A stretch of 64,000 bases of DNA from Gaoshiqia sediminis (GTDB taxonomy: Bacteria > Bacteroidota > Bacteroidia > Bacteroidales > Prolixibacteraceae): NCBI RefSeq assembly GCF_025907915.1, contig NZ_JAPAAF010000001.1, positions 365,229-429,228 on the forward strand, written 5' to 3'. Positions 56,059 through 64,000 of this stretch are shown here, one piece after another. Numbering within the stretch: the stretch's first letter is position 1; the number at the start of each line of letters is the position of its first letter. A model generated the notes under the pieces. The model was not told where the DNA came from. It ran no database searches and saw nothing but the letters and a program-made list of their open reading frames with translations. Made by a program: the position numbers and the translations under genes.

Positions 56059-59000
56059 TTACTGTTGGTTGATGTTGATTTCCATCGGTTTGTCTTGCTG
56101 CTGTTGTTGCTGTTTTTCCAGGTCTTCCAGGTGCTTCAGCTTGGCTCCGGCGGTTTCAAGGATGCCATCGTTCTCTTCGGGATAATTCTCGACAATACTT
56201 TTCAAGGTATGTTTGGCCTGGAAATCGTCTCCTTTTTGCAGGTAGATATCAGCCAGCAGGATGAAACTTTTTGCCAGCCAGAATTGGTGGGGCGTGTTTT
56301 TCGAGATAAAGTCCATCACCTCGTTTTCGGCCTGGTTAAGCTGGTTTTGGCTGGCCAAAATCTCAGTGAGCAGGTATTTCGATTCGGCGCCTTCGTGCGA
56401 TTTGGTGTCTTTGGCCAACTCGGTAAACAGGGGCAGCGCCTGCGTGTAATTTTGGGTCAGGTAAAGCGACTTGGCCAGTTTGTAATTCGCTTCACGCTTC
56501 AGCTCTTCGGTCAGGTTTTCGGTTTCCAGGAGTTGCTGCGAGGCTTCCAGGCAGGCAGTGTAGTTTGCCAGTTCGTAGTGGCAGCGCATCTTTCCGGCGC
56601 GTGCCCGCAACTGGTTCCATTTCGTGTTCGAAATATTGTCCATCCGTTCGTAATAAGTAAGCGCCCGGCTGTAGTTGGCCGCGTTAAACTCCAGTTCGGC
56701 TGCCCTGCCCAGAGCCGGTTCCGTGAAAATGTTGTCGGGCTTCCCGGCTACGTATTCAAAATCTTTCAGGGCCGATGAAAATTCGCCGGAGGCATATTTG
56801 CTTTCACCCAAATAAAAACGGGCATTCAGACTGAAACTGCCTTCCGGGTATTGCTGCAGGTAGCGCTCCAGTTGCAGACGGGCTTGCGGATTGCGGTCCA
56901 TTACCAGCTTTTCGGCGGCCAGGTAGCTCAGTGAGTCCTGCTCCGAAACCGTAACTGTTGCGCCCTGGCCAATGCGGTTGACGTAGGCAAAGTACGCGTC
57001 CACGTTGTTCATCTCTACATAGTTGTTTTTGATGCCCAGCAAGGCCGATTGCGCTTCGGGACTGTTGGGATATTTTTCAACCACTTGTTTGTAGTAATCC
57101 AGCGACTGGTTGTAGTTGGACTGGTTGTAATAAATCAGCCCCAGTTGGAGCAGCGCCTTGGCTTGGAAGCTGCTTTGCGAGTGTTCTTTCAGCAGGTCGT
57201 TGTAGTAGCCTATGGCGATCTGGTTTTCGTTTTGACGTTCGTAGGTACGCCCCAGCTCGTACAGGGCGTCGTCGGTAAAGGCCGACTGCGGGAACGTTTG
57301 CAGCAGGCTTCGCAGGCTGCTGGTTTTTTGTTCCTGTTCGCGCTGAAGGCCCAGGCAAATGGCCTTTTGAAAGAGGGCGTAGTCGGCGTCGTAGGTGCGC
57401 AGGGCGTAAGCCTGCTCGTAATTTTTCACGGCATTGCGGTAGTCGCGGTTGATGAAATAGCAGTCGCCCAACCGGTTGTAGGCGTCGCCCAGTTTGTCGC
57501 CGCGGTCTCCGGTTTGTCCGGTGGTATATTTCTGAAAGGCAGCTGCTGCCTGGTTATAATCTTTCAGCTTAAAGAAACTGTACCCCAGGTTGTAATTTGC
57601 CGATTGATACTCGGGAAGCGACGTGGCGCCCGGCGTTTTCAGGAACTGGTTGAAGCCGGCTACCGCCTGGTTGTAATCGCCCAACCGGTAGGCTGCTTCG
57701 GCCTTCCAAAACAGGGCAGAGGCTTGCAGCTCGCGGTTCTGTTCGGCGTTGGCCAGCGACTGGTCGAAGTACCCGATGGCCGATTGGTAGTCGAGGTTGT
57801 TAAACAGCTCCAGTCCCCGGAAATACGTTACCCGTTGCCAGGCTTTGCGGATGGCCGGGCTTTTTACTTTGATTTTTTCGATGGATTCCACCGCATCTTT
57901 ATAGTTGCTGGTGCTCATATATACTTTCACCAGGTAATCGTAGGCGGCATCGTTGCGCCCGGAATTGGGGTAAAGCGAGATGTATTTGTCGAAGGCCCTG
58001 ATGGTTTCGTTGAAGGGCGAATACGACAATTCGTAGGTTATTTTGGCGAAGTTGAACAAGGCGTCTTCTTTGATGTCCGGGTTGAAATCCATTTCCGAAG
58101 CTGCCTCAAAAGCCACGCGGGCTTTGTTTTTGTCGTCCGTTTTCACGTAGCAGTCGGCCAGGTGGTAATACGCGTTTTGGGCCAGCTCGTCTTTCCCTTT
58201 CGAGGCATGTTCAAGCGGTGCGATGGCTTCCGGATAGCGTCCGGCTACATAGTAGCAGTAGCCAAGCATGTAATTCTCGTCGCGCTGCCGGCTTTTGCTT
58301 TCGGCAAAATAGGTTTCGAAATGCGGAATGGCTTCGGGATAGCGTTGCAGGTGAAAGTACGAATTGGCCAAAATCTTCGAAAGGCTGGCCAGCTGTTGTT
58401 TGTCGGCTGTTTTTAGGAGCGGTTCCGTAAATTCGATCACCCGCGCGTATTCGCCCTGCTTATAGTAAATCTGGCTCATGTAAAACGGGATGACCGGTGC
58501 AAAGGCGGGATTGTCTTTCAGTTGGTTGAAGGTGGCCAGCGCTTCATCGTAACGTTCGTTCAGATAGGCGATGTGTGCCCAGTAATATTTGGCCGGGGCA
58601 GCCAAGCGGCTGTTGCGGTCTTTGATACGGGCAAACTCTTTTTCTGCCAATGCATATTGTTCGGTCTGAAAGTAGGCATACCCACGCTGATAGATCACCT
58701 TCTCCTGTTCCTCGTTTGTTAGTTGAGCGGTTTTCAGGTTTTTCCAGCTACGCAGCATCAGCGCATACTGGCCGCTGTTAAAGCGGGCATTGCCCAACTC
58801 AAACAGGCCCAGGTTGGCATAGGGGCTTTCCGGGGTGCGGGCCAGGAAGTTTTCCATTTGCTCCTTGCTGTTTCCCGATTCCAGTTTCAGCGCGCACAGG
58901 GCTTGGTAAAATTCGGCCTCGCTGCGGGTTGCCGAATTGGCCTCACTGCGGGCGGCAATGCCGGCAAACTGCTCTTGCGCTGCAATAAATTTATTTTTTT

Positions 59001-59133
59001 CGTATAGCTCTTTTGCCTGATGAATAGCCTCCGAAAGGGACTCATAATAGGCTGTTTGCTGTGCGAGGGCGGATAGGGCCGTGCAACAGGTCAAAGCAAT
59101 GAACAGGAGCAATCTTGTTTTCATCTGTTTCAT
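56059..59133 (-). CDS. large exported tetratricopeptide-repeat protein
   Basis: A 1024-residue protein with a signal peptide (to about 24, LAQQ) and then TPR units almost from end to end. Typical units are YPEAIPHFETYFAESKSRQRDENYMLGYCYYVAGR, DYQSAIGYFDQSLANAEQNRELQASALFWKAEAAYRLGDY and NYNQSLDYYKQVVEKYPNSPEAQSALLGI. The C-terminus is glutamine-rich. TPR arrays bind other proteins. The tight link to the barrel gene suggests a periplasmic or outer-membrane assembly complex. No catalytic domain is seen. Confidence 0.85.
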   Translation of the reverse strand: MKQMKTRLLLFIALTCCTALSALAQQTAYYESLSEAIHQAKELYEKNKFIAAQEQFAGIAARSEANSATRSEAEFYQALCALKLESGNSKEQMENFLARTPESPYANLGLFELGNARFNSGQYALMLRSWKNLKTAQLTNEEQEKVIYQRGYAYFQTEQYALAEKEFARIKDRNSRLAAPAKYYWAHIAYLNERYDEALATFNQLKDNPAFAPVIPFYMSQIYYKQGEYARVIEFTEPLLKTADKQQLASLSKILANSYFHLQRYPEAIPHFETYFAESKSRQRDENYMLGYCYYVAGRYPEAIAPLEHASKGKDELAQNAYYHLADCYVKTDDKNKARVAFEAASEMDFNPDIKEDALFNFAKITYELSYSPFNETIRAFDKYISLYPNSGRNDAAYDYLVKVYMSTSNYKDAVESIEKIKVKSPAIRKAWQRVTYFRGLELFNNLDYQSAIGYFDQSLANAEQNRELQASALFWKAEAAYRLGDYNQAVAGFNQFLKTPGATSLPEYQSANYNLGYSFFKLKDYNQAAAAFQKYTTGQTGDRGDKLGDAYNRLGDCYFINRDYRNAVKNYEQAYALRTYDADYALFQKAICLGLQREQEQKTSSLRSLLQTFPQSAFTDDALYELGRTYERQNENQIAIGYYNDLLKEHSQSSFQAKALLQLGLIYYNQSNYNQSLDYYKQVVEKYPNSPEAQSALLGIKNNYVEMNNVDAYFAYVNRIGQGATVTVSEQDSLSYLAAEKLVMDRNPQARLQLERYLQQYPEGSFSLNARFYLGESKYASGEFSSALKDFEYVAGKPDNIFTEPALGRAAELEFNAANYSRALTYYERMDNISNTKWNQLRARAGKMRCHYELANYTACLEASQQLLETENLTEELKREANYKLAKSLYLTQNYTQALPLFTELAKDTKSHEGAESKYLLTEILASQNQLNQAENEVMDFISKNTPHQFWLAKSFILLADIYLQKGDDFQAKHTLKSIVENYPEENDGILETAGAKLKHLEDLEKQQQQQQDKPMEININQQ

Positions 59134-59343
59134 GTTTTAATGTTCATTTGTCAGCACATCGTTTATCCCTGCTGATTGGTGCTTTCGAAAATGAAGCAAA
59201 GGGCGGGGATCGTTCATGGACTTTGAAATATTCATGCGCTAAAAATAGTGATAATGTTATCGTTTACGGTGTTTCAACCACCTGATTTCTCAACAAAAAA
59301 CTGTTTATTTCCCGGCTTTATTATTTAGTTGATCAAAAAAAAT

Positions 59344-59351
59344 TAGTTTTG
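59344..59351 (+). promoter_or_regulatory. -7 box before ftsE
   Basis: TAGTTTTG fits TAnnTTTG and ends 24 bases before the ftsE ATG. The -33 region is weak. Confidence 0.4.
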
Positions 59352-59375
59352 TACGAGGCACGAAAAAGCACACGA

Positions 59376-60092
59376 ATGGATCAGACATCAATTATTTCGT
59401 TGAAGGGCGTTGATATTTTTCAGCAGGACCACTTGGTGCTGGGGAACGTAAATCTGGAAATTCAACCCGGCGAATGGGTCTATCTGATCGGGAAAGTGGG
59501 CAGCGGAAAGTCGAGCCTGATCAAAGCGTTGAATGCCGAACTGGAGTTGTACGGCGGCGAAGCCTGGGTGGCTGGCTATAACCTTCGGAAGATCAAGCAG
59601 AAGGAAGTGCCTTTTCTGCGCCGCAAGCTGGGTGTTGTTTTCCAGGATTTCCGACTGCTGACCGATCGGAACGTACACGACAACCTTTCGTTTGTGCTGA
59701 AAGCTACAGGCTGGAAACAGGGAGTAGCGATCGAAGACCGCATCTTTCAGGTGATGGAGAAAGTGGGCATGGCCCACAAGCTGCGCAGTATGCCGCACGA
59801 GTTGTCGGGCGGGGAGCAGCAGCGGGTGGTAATTGCCCGTGCCTTGCTGAACAACCCCGAGATCATCCTGGCCGATGAGCCTACCGGCAACCTCGATCCG
59901 GAAACTTCGGAAGAGCTGATGCAGATTTTCAAGGAAATCAATGAGCAGGGCAAGACCATCCTGATGGCCACCCACGATTATATTCTGCTGAATAAGTTTG
60001 CTTCGCGCACGTTGGTGTGTGCCGACCAGAAACTGACCGACCCGTCGAAAGCGACCGAAGAAGTGGACTTCGCAGAGTTGCTGGAAGAGTAA
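59376..60092 (+). CDS. ftsE: cell-division ABC ATPase FtsE
   Basis: ATPase of the FtsEX complex, which links the divisome to peptidoglycan hydrolases. The 238 residues start at ATG 59376; a TTG nine codons earlier is less likely. Motifs: Walker A GKVGSGKSS (about 38-46), Q-loop VFQDFRLL, signature LSGGEQQRVVIARALL, Walker B ILADEPTGNLD and switch His ATHDY. The length suits FtsE. ftsX does not follow, as is usual in Bacteroidota. LolD-type ATPases are the main alternative, but the GxWVxLxGKVGSGKS and FQDFRLL blocks favour FtsE. Confidence 0.88.
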   Translation: MDQTSIISLKGVDIFQQDHLVLGNVNLEIQPGEWVYLIGKVGSGKSSLIKALNAELELYGGEAWVAGYNLRKIKQKEVPFLRRKLGVVFQDFRLLTDRNVHDNLSFVLKATGWKQGVAIEDRIFQVMEKVGMAHKLRSMPHELSGGEQQRVVIARALLNNPEIILADEPTGNLDPETSEELMQIFKEINEQGKTILMATHDYILLNKFASRTLVCADQKLTDPSKATEEVDFAELLEE

Positions 60093-60130
60093 AGTATCGG
60101 CTAGGGCAGTACAAAACAGAGAATTCAAGC

Positions 60131-60428
60131 TCATCCGAAAAGCAACCTGCGATCACGGAGTGATCGAACCACTCATCACCCCCAATTCGATTGGGGGATT
60201 CGCAAAACGTGAATAATTACCGCAACCCCGAAGCGGGTTGAACGAAAGAAATGGCAACACAGTTCACTTCCGTCCAAAATCCTTTTCCCGGATCCAACGA
60301 AACAACCAGGTTTCTCAGGAAGCCGGTATCCGGTAAATGTTGAACACCTTCGGCGTTCGGGGGGGAAGGCTCCTTGTTTGCCGCCAGTAAAGACTGGCGG
60401 TGATGAACATTCAACTCCTTCGGAGTAG
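60131..60428. repeat. 0.3 kb direct repeat, copy 1
   Basis: About 298 bases nearly identical to 60574-60870 (offset 443, then 442 after one indel). It is built of short hairpins: CGATCACGGAGTGATCG, CCCCCAAT-TCG-ATTGGGGG, CCCGAAGCGGG, CCGCCAGT-AAAG-ACTGGCGG and ACTCC-TTC-GGAGT. No open frame is conserved between copies. Confidence 0.85.
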
Positions 60429-60573
60429 TGTGGCACTCCGATTCATTTCCCTTGTTTTCTAATTCAAAACCCTCGTAGGCCACGCCGACAGCCGGCAAAA
60501 CCACTTCAAGAATGCTTTAGACGGTAATAATTCTTGCACTCCTTTTTCCCTGTCGCAATCCTTAAATCCGGTT

Positions 60574-60870
60574 TCATCCGAAAAGCAACCTGCGATCACG
60601 GAGTGATCGAACCACTCATCACCCCCAATTCGATTGGGGGATTCGCAAAACGGGAACAATTACCGCAACCCCGAAGCGGGTTGAACGAAAGAAATGGCAA
60701 CACGGTTCACTTCCGTCCGAAACCCTTTCCCCGGAGCCAATGAAACAACCAGCTTTCTAAGGAAGCCGGTATCCGGTAAATGTTGAACACCTTCGGAGTT
60801 CGGGGAGAAAGGTCCTTGTGTGCCGCCAGTAAAGACTGGCGGTGATGAACATTCAACTCCTTCGGAGTAG
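60574..60870. repeat. 0.3 kb direct repeat, copy 2
   Basis: Second copy of the hairpin-rich unit, separated from copy 1 by 145 unrelated bases. Differences are scattered single bases (for example GGATCCAACG versus GGAGCCAATG), several of them outside the stems. Confidence 0.85.
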
Positions 60871-60900
60871 CCGGACTTGGGGAATCAGGTGTTACTTTCT

Positions 60901-60967
60901 TTTTCTACCAATATTACGTCCCTAAAGGGACTGTCCGGCAACTGCCGGACAGCATATTGGTAGAAAA
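60901..60967. repeat. cloverleaf-like inverted repeat
   Basis: A perfect 14-bp outer stem, TTTTCTACCAATAT (60901-60914) with ATATTGGTAGAAAA (60954-60967), encloses two perfect hairpins: GTCCCTAAAGGGAC (60918-60931) and GTCCGGCAACTGCCGGAC (60933-60950). The result is a compact three-way junction in RNA or single-stranded DNA. Confidence 0.85.
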
Positions 60968-61084
60968 TATGTTAATAGTTGCAACAGAGTCCCGTAGGGA
61001 CTTAATATCCTCTTTACAGGACACCAATGATTTCGATTTAGCCGGATTACGGGAATCCTTGTTTTGTCCTTCCGGACAGGAGTA

Positions 61085-61146
61085 TAAAAAAAACTGCCCC
61101 TAAAAAACCCCGGAAGGATCCGGAAGTTTTCGGGACAGTTTTTTTA
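61085..61146 (-). terminator. terminator of the small acidic lipoprotein gene
   Basis: AACTGTCCCG pairs with the distal GGGGCAGTT through one mismatch, with an inner TTCCGGATCCTTCCGG fold. T-runs lie on both sides, so it can work in both directions. It lies 15 bases past the gene's stop. Confidence 0.8.
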
Positions 61147-61160
61147 GGCAGTTGCGCTGC

Positions 61161-61367
61161 TTATTCAGCAACCACTTCTGCAGCTTCTTCCACTACGGCA
61201 GCAGCTGAGTCAACAACAGCTTCTTCAGTCATTGCTTCCTGAGCATCTTCTGTTGCTTCGATTACTACTTCAGCAGCTTCTTCAGTTGCTGCTTCTTTAG
61301 TAGCGGTGCTTGAGCTGCAAGCTGCCATAAAGGCCACGATTCCAATCAAATAAATTAACTTTTTCAT
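61161..61367 (-). CDS. small acidic Ala/Glu/Val-rich lipoprotein
   Basis: A 68-residue lipoprotein: signal MKKLIYLIGIVAFMAAC with lipobox Cys17, then 51 residues made almost only of A, E, V, T, S and D. The mature part has repeated EEA-A-E-V-V units and would form an acidic amphipathic helix. I recognise no family. Abundant small lipoproteins of this kind are known in other bacteria (Lpp is basic-ended and peptidoglycan-linked; this has no C-terminal Lys). It has its own terminator, which supports it as a real gene. Confidence 0.8.
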   Translation of the reverse strand: MKKLIYLIGIVAFMAACSSSTATKEAATEEAAEVVIEATEDAQEAMTEEAVVDSAAAVVEEAAEVVAE

Positions 61368-61534
61368 ACAATAAAGGGTTTAACGAGTGAATACTTGTTT
61401 GGGTTTGGAGTAGCTTTAATGGTGCTGCCAAATTATAGAAAAGTCGGGTTCGTTGTTCAATTCCCCGAAAATATTTTTTAAACTTAATAATTTACTGATC
61501 TGGAATTGATTGAGGGTTAATTTTTCCTCTCGAA

Positions 61535-62647
61535 TTACCGCAGATCCCGGAAGATTTCGTACAAAACAGGCTGTTCGCATTCCCAGCAAAGCTCTTCGGC
61601 GGCTCGTGGCAGATTGCTTAACCATATATTACGAAGATCGGTGTCGTATAACGCTTGTTCAAATTGCCGGGCCATGTTGTGCGGTTTGTGGCTGTCGAGC
61701 ACCAAGCCGACTTGATAGTTTTCAACTACTTTTCTCATTTCGGGGAGATTGCTCACCAATACCGGTACATGTTGCTGGATGTAGTCGAACAGCTTATTGG
61801 GCAGTGCATAACGGTAGTTCAGGCCCAGGTCTTCCTCAATGGAAAGGCCGAGGTCGGCCTGTGCGGTGATGCCCGGAAGCTCGTGCAAAGGGATGCGCCC
61901 CAGAAATTTTACTTTCTTGCCCAGGTTTAGCTGTTGCACCAGGCTTTGCAATTTAGCTGTCAGGTCGCCGTCGCCGGCCAGCCACAGTTGGGCTTGTTCG
62001 GTATATTGCATGGCCCGGATGGCGTGTTCCAACCCGCGTCCCCGGTTGAGCGCTCCCTGGTAAAGAATGACTTTTTGCTCGTTGGTGTCGATTTTCTTTT
62101 TCGGGGCCACCGTAACTTTTGGAGTTCGGAGCGGCAGGTTGCGCACTATCCGGAACGGGACGCCGTATTCTTGTTGGTACAGGTCGGCAATGGAATCGCA
62201 TACCGTAATGGCCTGTTTCACCCCGGGGACCAGCAGCCGTTCTATTTTTTTCCAAAAGGCCTGCACCTTCGGGCGCTTGACCAGCTCGGGCACTTCGGTG
62301 AAATACTCGTGGCTGTCGAATACGAGCTTTTTGCGACGCAGTTTGGCGGCCACGAAACAGGCAGGCAGGGTGTCCAGATCGTTGGCCACCACGATGCGGG
62401 CGCCCGAAAAGAGCAGCCGCCAAAGCAGACGTATGTTGAATTCAGCATAAAAGAGCGGGCCTTTTTCGAAGATCAACCGCATGCGGCGGGTGGGATAGCT
62501 GCGCGGCGAAAGGGCAGGGCTGCTGCGGCGTTTGCGGCCGGTGAGCCGCACCGCGTAACCCATGTCCTGCAAGCTGATAGCCATTTTGTGTACCCGGTTG
62601 TCGGTGGCCAGGTCGTTGGTTACAGCAAGGTCGATCGTGGGGGGCAT
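61535..62647 (-). CDS. GT4-type glycosyltransferase
   Basis: A 370-residue GT-B-fold glycosyltransferase (start ATG 62647-62645). The N-terminal domain has NDLATDNRVHKMAISLQDMGY and KLVFDSHEYFTEVPEL. The C-terminal group_1 domain (about 190-350) has VILYQGALNRGRGLEHAIRAM, WLAGDGDL, VKFLGRIPLHELPGITAQADLGLSIEEDLGLNYRYALPNKLFDYI and VLVSNLPEMRKVVENYQVG. Donor and acceptor are unknown. It is divergent from murB across 94 bases. Confidence 0.87.
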   Translation of the reverse strand: MPPTIDLAVTNDLATDNRVHKMAISLQDMGYAVRLTGRKRRSSPALSPRSYPTRRMRLIFEKGPLFYAEFNIRLLWRLLFSGARIVVANDLDTLPACFVAAKLRRKKLVFDSHEYFTEVPELVKRPKVQAFWKKIERLLVPGVKQAITVCDSIADLYQQEYGVPFRIVRNLPLRTPKVTVAPKKKIDTNEQKVILYQGALNRGRGLEHAIRAMQYTEQAQLWLAGDGDLTAKLQSLVQQLNLGKKVKFLGRIPLHELPGITAQADLGLSIEEDLGLNYRYALPNKLFDYIQQHVPVLVSNLPEMRKVVENYQVGLVLDSHKPHNMARQFEQALYDTDLRNIWLSNLPRAAEELCWECEQPVLYEIFRDLR

Positions 62648-62741
62648 GGGCAAGGCTTTTCCGCAAATTAACAGAAATTGAACGAGCTTCTGTTATCTTT
62701 GCCCAAAATTTCAATCATCAATCATCATTCATCAATTCGTT

Positions 62742-63767
62742 ATGGTTCGTTTCGAAGAGCACTTTTCGCTAAAACGCTACAATACATTTGGGTTGGACGC
62801 CAAAGCCCGCTATTTTTTTGAATTCACCGAAGCCGAAGATTTGCCCTATTTTCTGAGCAACTTCGGGCTGTGGCAGCAGTTGCCCCTGTATTTCCTGGGC
62901 GGTGGAAGCAACCTGCTGCTGGTGGACGATTTTGAGGGATTGATGATCCATGCCAACCTCCCCGGCATTAAACTGCTGCGTGAAGACCGCAACCACGTGT
63001 GGCTGGAGGCCGGCGCGGGTGAAGATTGGGACGGCTTTGTGGCTTACTGTGTCAGTCAGGGCTACGGCGGGGTGGAAAACCTGTCGCTGATTCCCGGCAG
63101 GGTGGGCTCGGCGCCCGTGCAAAACATCGGCGCCTACGGCGTGGAGGTGCAGGATGTGGTGGAGCTGGTGAAAGGATTCGATTTGCAGACCTTCAGCGAA
63201 TACGAGATTCCGGACTCGGAATGCCGCTTTGCCTATCGCGACAGTATTTTTAAGAATGAGCTGAAAGGGCGTTTCGTGGTGACTTCGGTGGTGTTCCGGC
63301 TCGACAAGTTCCCGACGTTTAAGCTGAACTACGGCGACCTGATGGCCGAAGTGGAAAAGCGGGGCGGCGAGAGTTTGCTGAATGTGCGCGAGGCGGTGGT
63401 GGCCATCCGCGAGTCGAAACTGCCCGACCCCGAAGCGATGGGCAATGCCGGGAGCTTCTTCAAAAACCCGGTGGTGGAGGCGGGGGTGGCCGAAACCCTG
63501 AGGGCCGCTTCCCCCGACATGCCCGTGTACCCGGCAGGCGAAGGAAAAGCCAAGCTGGCAGCCGGCTGGCTGATTGACCAGTGCGGCTGGAAAGGCTACC
63601 GCGAAGGCGATGCGGGGGTACACCAAAAGCAAGCGCTGGTGCTGGTCAACTACGGACAGGCAACCGGGCGAGAAGTCTATCAGCTGGCCCAAAAAGTACG
63701 GCAGTCGGTGGCCGACCGCTTCGGCATCCTGCTGGAGCCCGAAGTGAATGTACTGGGAGCCGAATGA
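62742..63767 (+). CDS. murB: UDP-N-acetylenolpyruvoylglucosamine reductase
   Basis: FAD enzyme completing UDP-MurNAc synthesis. The 341 residues are a type I MurB. FAD-binding blocks are YFLGGGSNLLLVDDF (about 47-61), LSLIPGRVGSAPVQNIGAYG (about 118-137) and the catalytic Ser block GNAGSFFKNP. AGWLIDQCGWKGYREGDAGVHQKQALVLVN and the final catalytic Glu in LEPEVNVLG complete it. The gene is visibly GC-richer than the left end of the window. Confidence 0.95.
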   Translation: MVRFEEHFSLKRYNTFGLDAKARYFFEFTEAEDLPYFLSNFGLWQQLPLYFLGGGSNLLLVDDFEGLMIHANLPGIKLLREDRNHVWLEAGAGEDWDGFVAYCVSQGYGGVENLSLIPGRVGSAPVQNIGAYGVEVQDVVELVKGFDLQTFSEYEIPDSECRFAYRDSIFKNELKGRFVVTSVVFRLDKFPTFKLNYGDLMAEVEKRGGESLLNVREAVVAIRESKLPDPEAMGNAGSFFKNPVVEAGVAETLRAASPDMPVYPAGEGKAKLAAGWLIDQCGWKGYREGDAGVHQKQALVLVNYGQATGREVYQLAQKVRQSVADRFGILLEPEVNVLGAE

Positions 63768-64000
63768 GCTTTTTTTCAAAAGCATAAACATTGTTTCAGG
63801 TTATGTATCTCGTCCCTACGGCAGGGAATCGCTTTTAGGAATTAAATGCCATTCTTTCTATTAGAAGATGTTAAACTGCTTTTCTAAGCTCGTCTCCATC
63901 CGTCCGAGGCTATCCAAAAAGTCCTATGAGTTTTTTCAGAACTATCATATTGTAAGTCCAGCCCAAGTTCCTGACCCCTAAATCCCCTAAAGGGGACTTT
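63768..64000. other. right-edge gap with repeat fragments
   Basis: No gene is supported. GGCTATCCAAAAAGTC (63908-63923) matches the terminal repeat of the MITE-like family and may begin another copy. The last bases, CCCCTAAATCCCCTAAAGGGG, form a small hairpin of another repeat type that runs off the window. Confidence 0.5.

Larger units (their letters stand above)
60093..61160. other. 1.07 kb noncoding block of palindromic repeats
   Basis: No protein gene is supported between ftsE and the small lipoprotein gene. The block is almost entirely repeats: two 0.3 kb direct repeats (60131-60428 and 60574-60870), a three-hairpin cloverleaf (60901-60967), a hairpin AGTCCC-GTA-GGGACT (60988-61002) and a terminator (61085-61146). 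Confidence 0.8.

Noticed and set aside
57049..58416. 455-codon plus-strand open frame
   Set aside because: Lies wholly antisense to the TPR gene. Its product is repetitive hydrophobic V/F/G/Q-rich sequence without any motif, as expected from the complement of TPR codons.
59388..60134. 248-codon minus-strand open frame
   Set aside because: Antisense to ftsE, whose Walker and signature motifs are intact.
60131..60870. CRISPR array
   Set aside because: Only two long repeats with an unrelated spacer of 145 bases; no regular 25-40 bp repeat-spacer pattern and no cas genes in the window.
61934..62671. 245-codon plus-strand open frame
   Set aside because: Antisense to the glycosyltransferase; composition is that of a shadow frame.
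62769..63791. 340-codon minus-strand open frame
   Set aside because: Antisense to murB along almost all its length. murB has every family motif and this frame has none.

Overview
This 64 kb window looks like a chromosome segment of a Bacteroidota (class Bacteroidia) bacterium. The evidence is a SusC/SusD pair with an ECF-sigma/FecR system, many -7 elements of the TAnnTTTG type, PIG-L-fused glucosamine-6-phosphate deaminase, DUF4924, a 288-residue RpoD-type sigma factor and a UshA-type nucleotidase split into two genes. A marine or anaerobic Marinilabiliales-like lineage is plausible but unproven. Nearly all of the window is coding.

Layout. (1) 1-10.6 kb, minus strand: a polysaccharide utilisation locus reading ECF sigma, FecR, SusC (with an STN signalling domain), SusD, GH127 beta-L-arabinofuranosidase, then a secreted protein cut by the left edge. 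An IntDOT-like tyrosine recombinase follows at 9.4-10.6 kb, then a region with five ACTCACC heptamers and the 3' end of a tRNA-Pro/tRNA-Ser pair. This could be the end of an integrated element. (2) 11.7-30.9 kb: mostly housekeeping genes, including lnt, the split nucleotidase, an amidase, pth-rplY-prs, engB-manA, udk, cysH, an RsmF-type methyltransferase and carboxynorspermidine dehydrogenase. One lipoprotein at 24.6-25.6 kb appears to be a reduced, non-catalytic relative of GH127. (3) 31.0-45.1 kb: a carbohydrate locus without SusC/D: a LacI-type regulator, GH3, an FHS-type sugar transporter, a NagB-PIG-L fusion, a duplicated transglutaminase-fold lipoprotein, GH125 alpha-mannosidase and a GH2 enzyme like endo-beta-mannosidase. 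The set fits breakdown of the mannose/GlcNAc core of N-glycans. A shared 14-bp LacI-type palindrome lies on promoters before lacI and before the NagB fusion. (4) 45.2-48.1 kb: a cold-shock/RNA-binding cluster with a divergent primary-type sigma factor and an Lrp regulator. (5) 48.3-63.8 kb: a YbdG-like channel, peptidase M64, a LOG-family protein, gyrB, an outer-membrane barrel with a TPR partner, ftsE, a dense block of palindromic repeats, a tiny acidic lipoprotein, a glycosyltransferase and murB.

Mobile or repeated DNA. At least three complete 130-150 bp elements with terminal inverted repeats (GGCTGyCCAAAAAG type) and two internal hairpins sit in gene gaps at 34.4, 51.7 and 54.1 kb, with fragments at 51.0 and 63.9 kb. 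A tandem 0.3 kb repeat and a three-hairpin cloverleaf lie at 60.1-61.0 kb.

Best candidate for a new system: the 31-45 kb LacI regulon. The duplicated transglutaminase-fold protein has no assigned role and sits among enzymes that would dismantle N-glycan cores.
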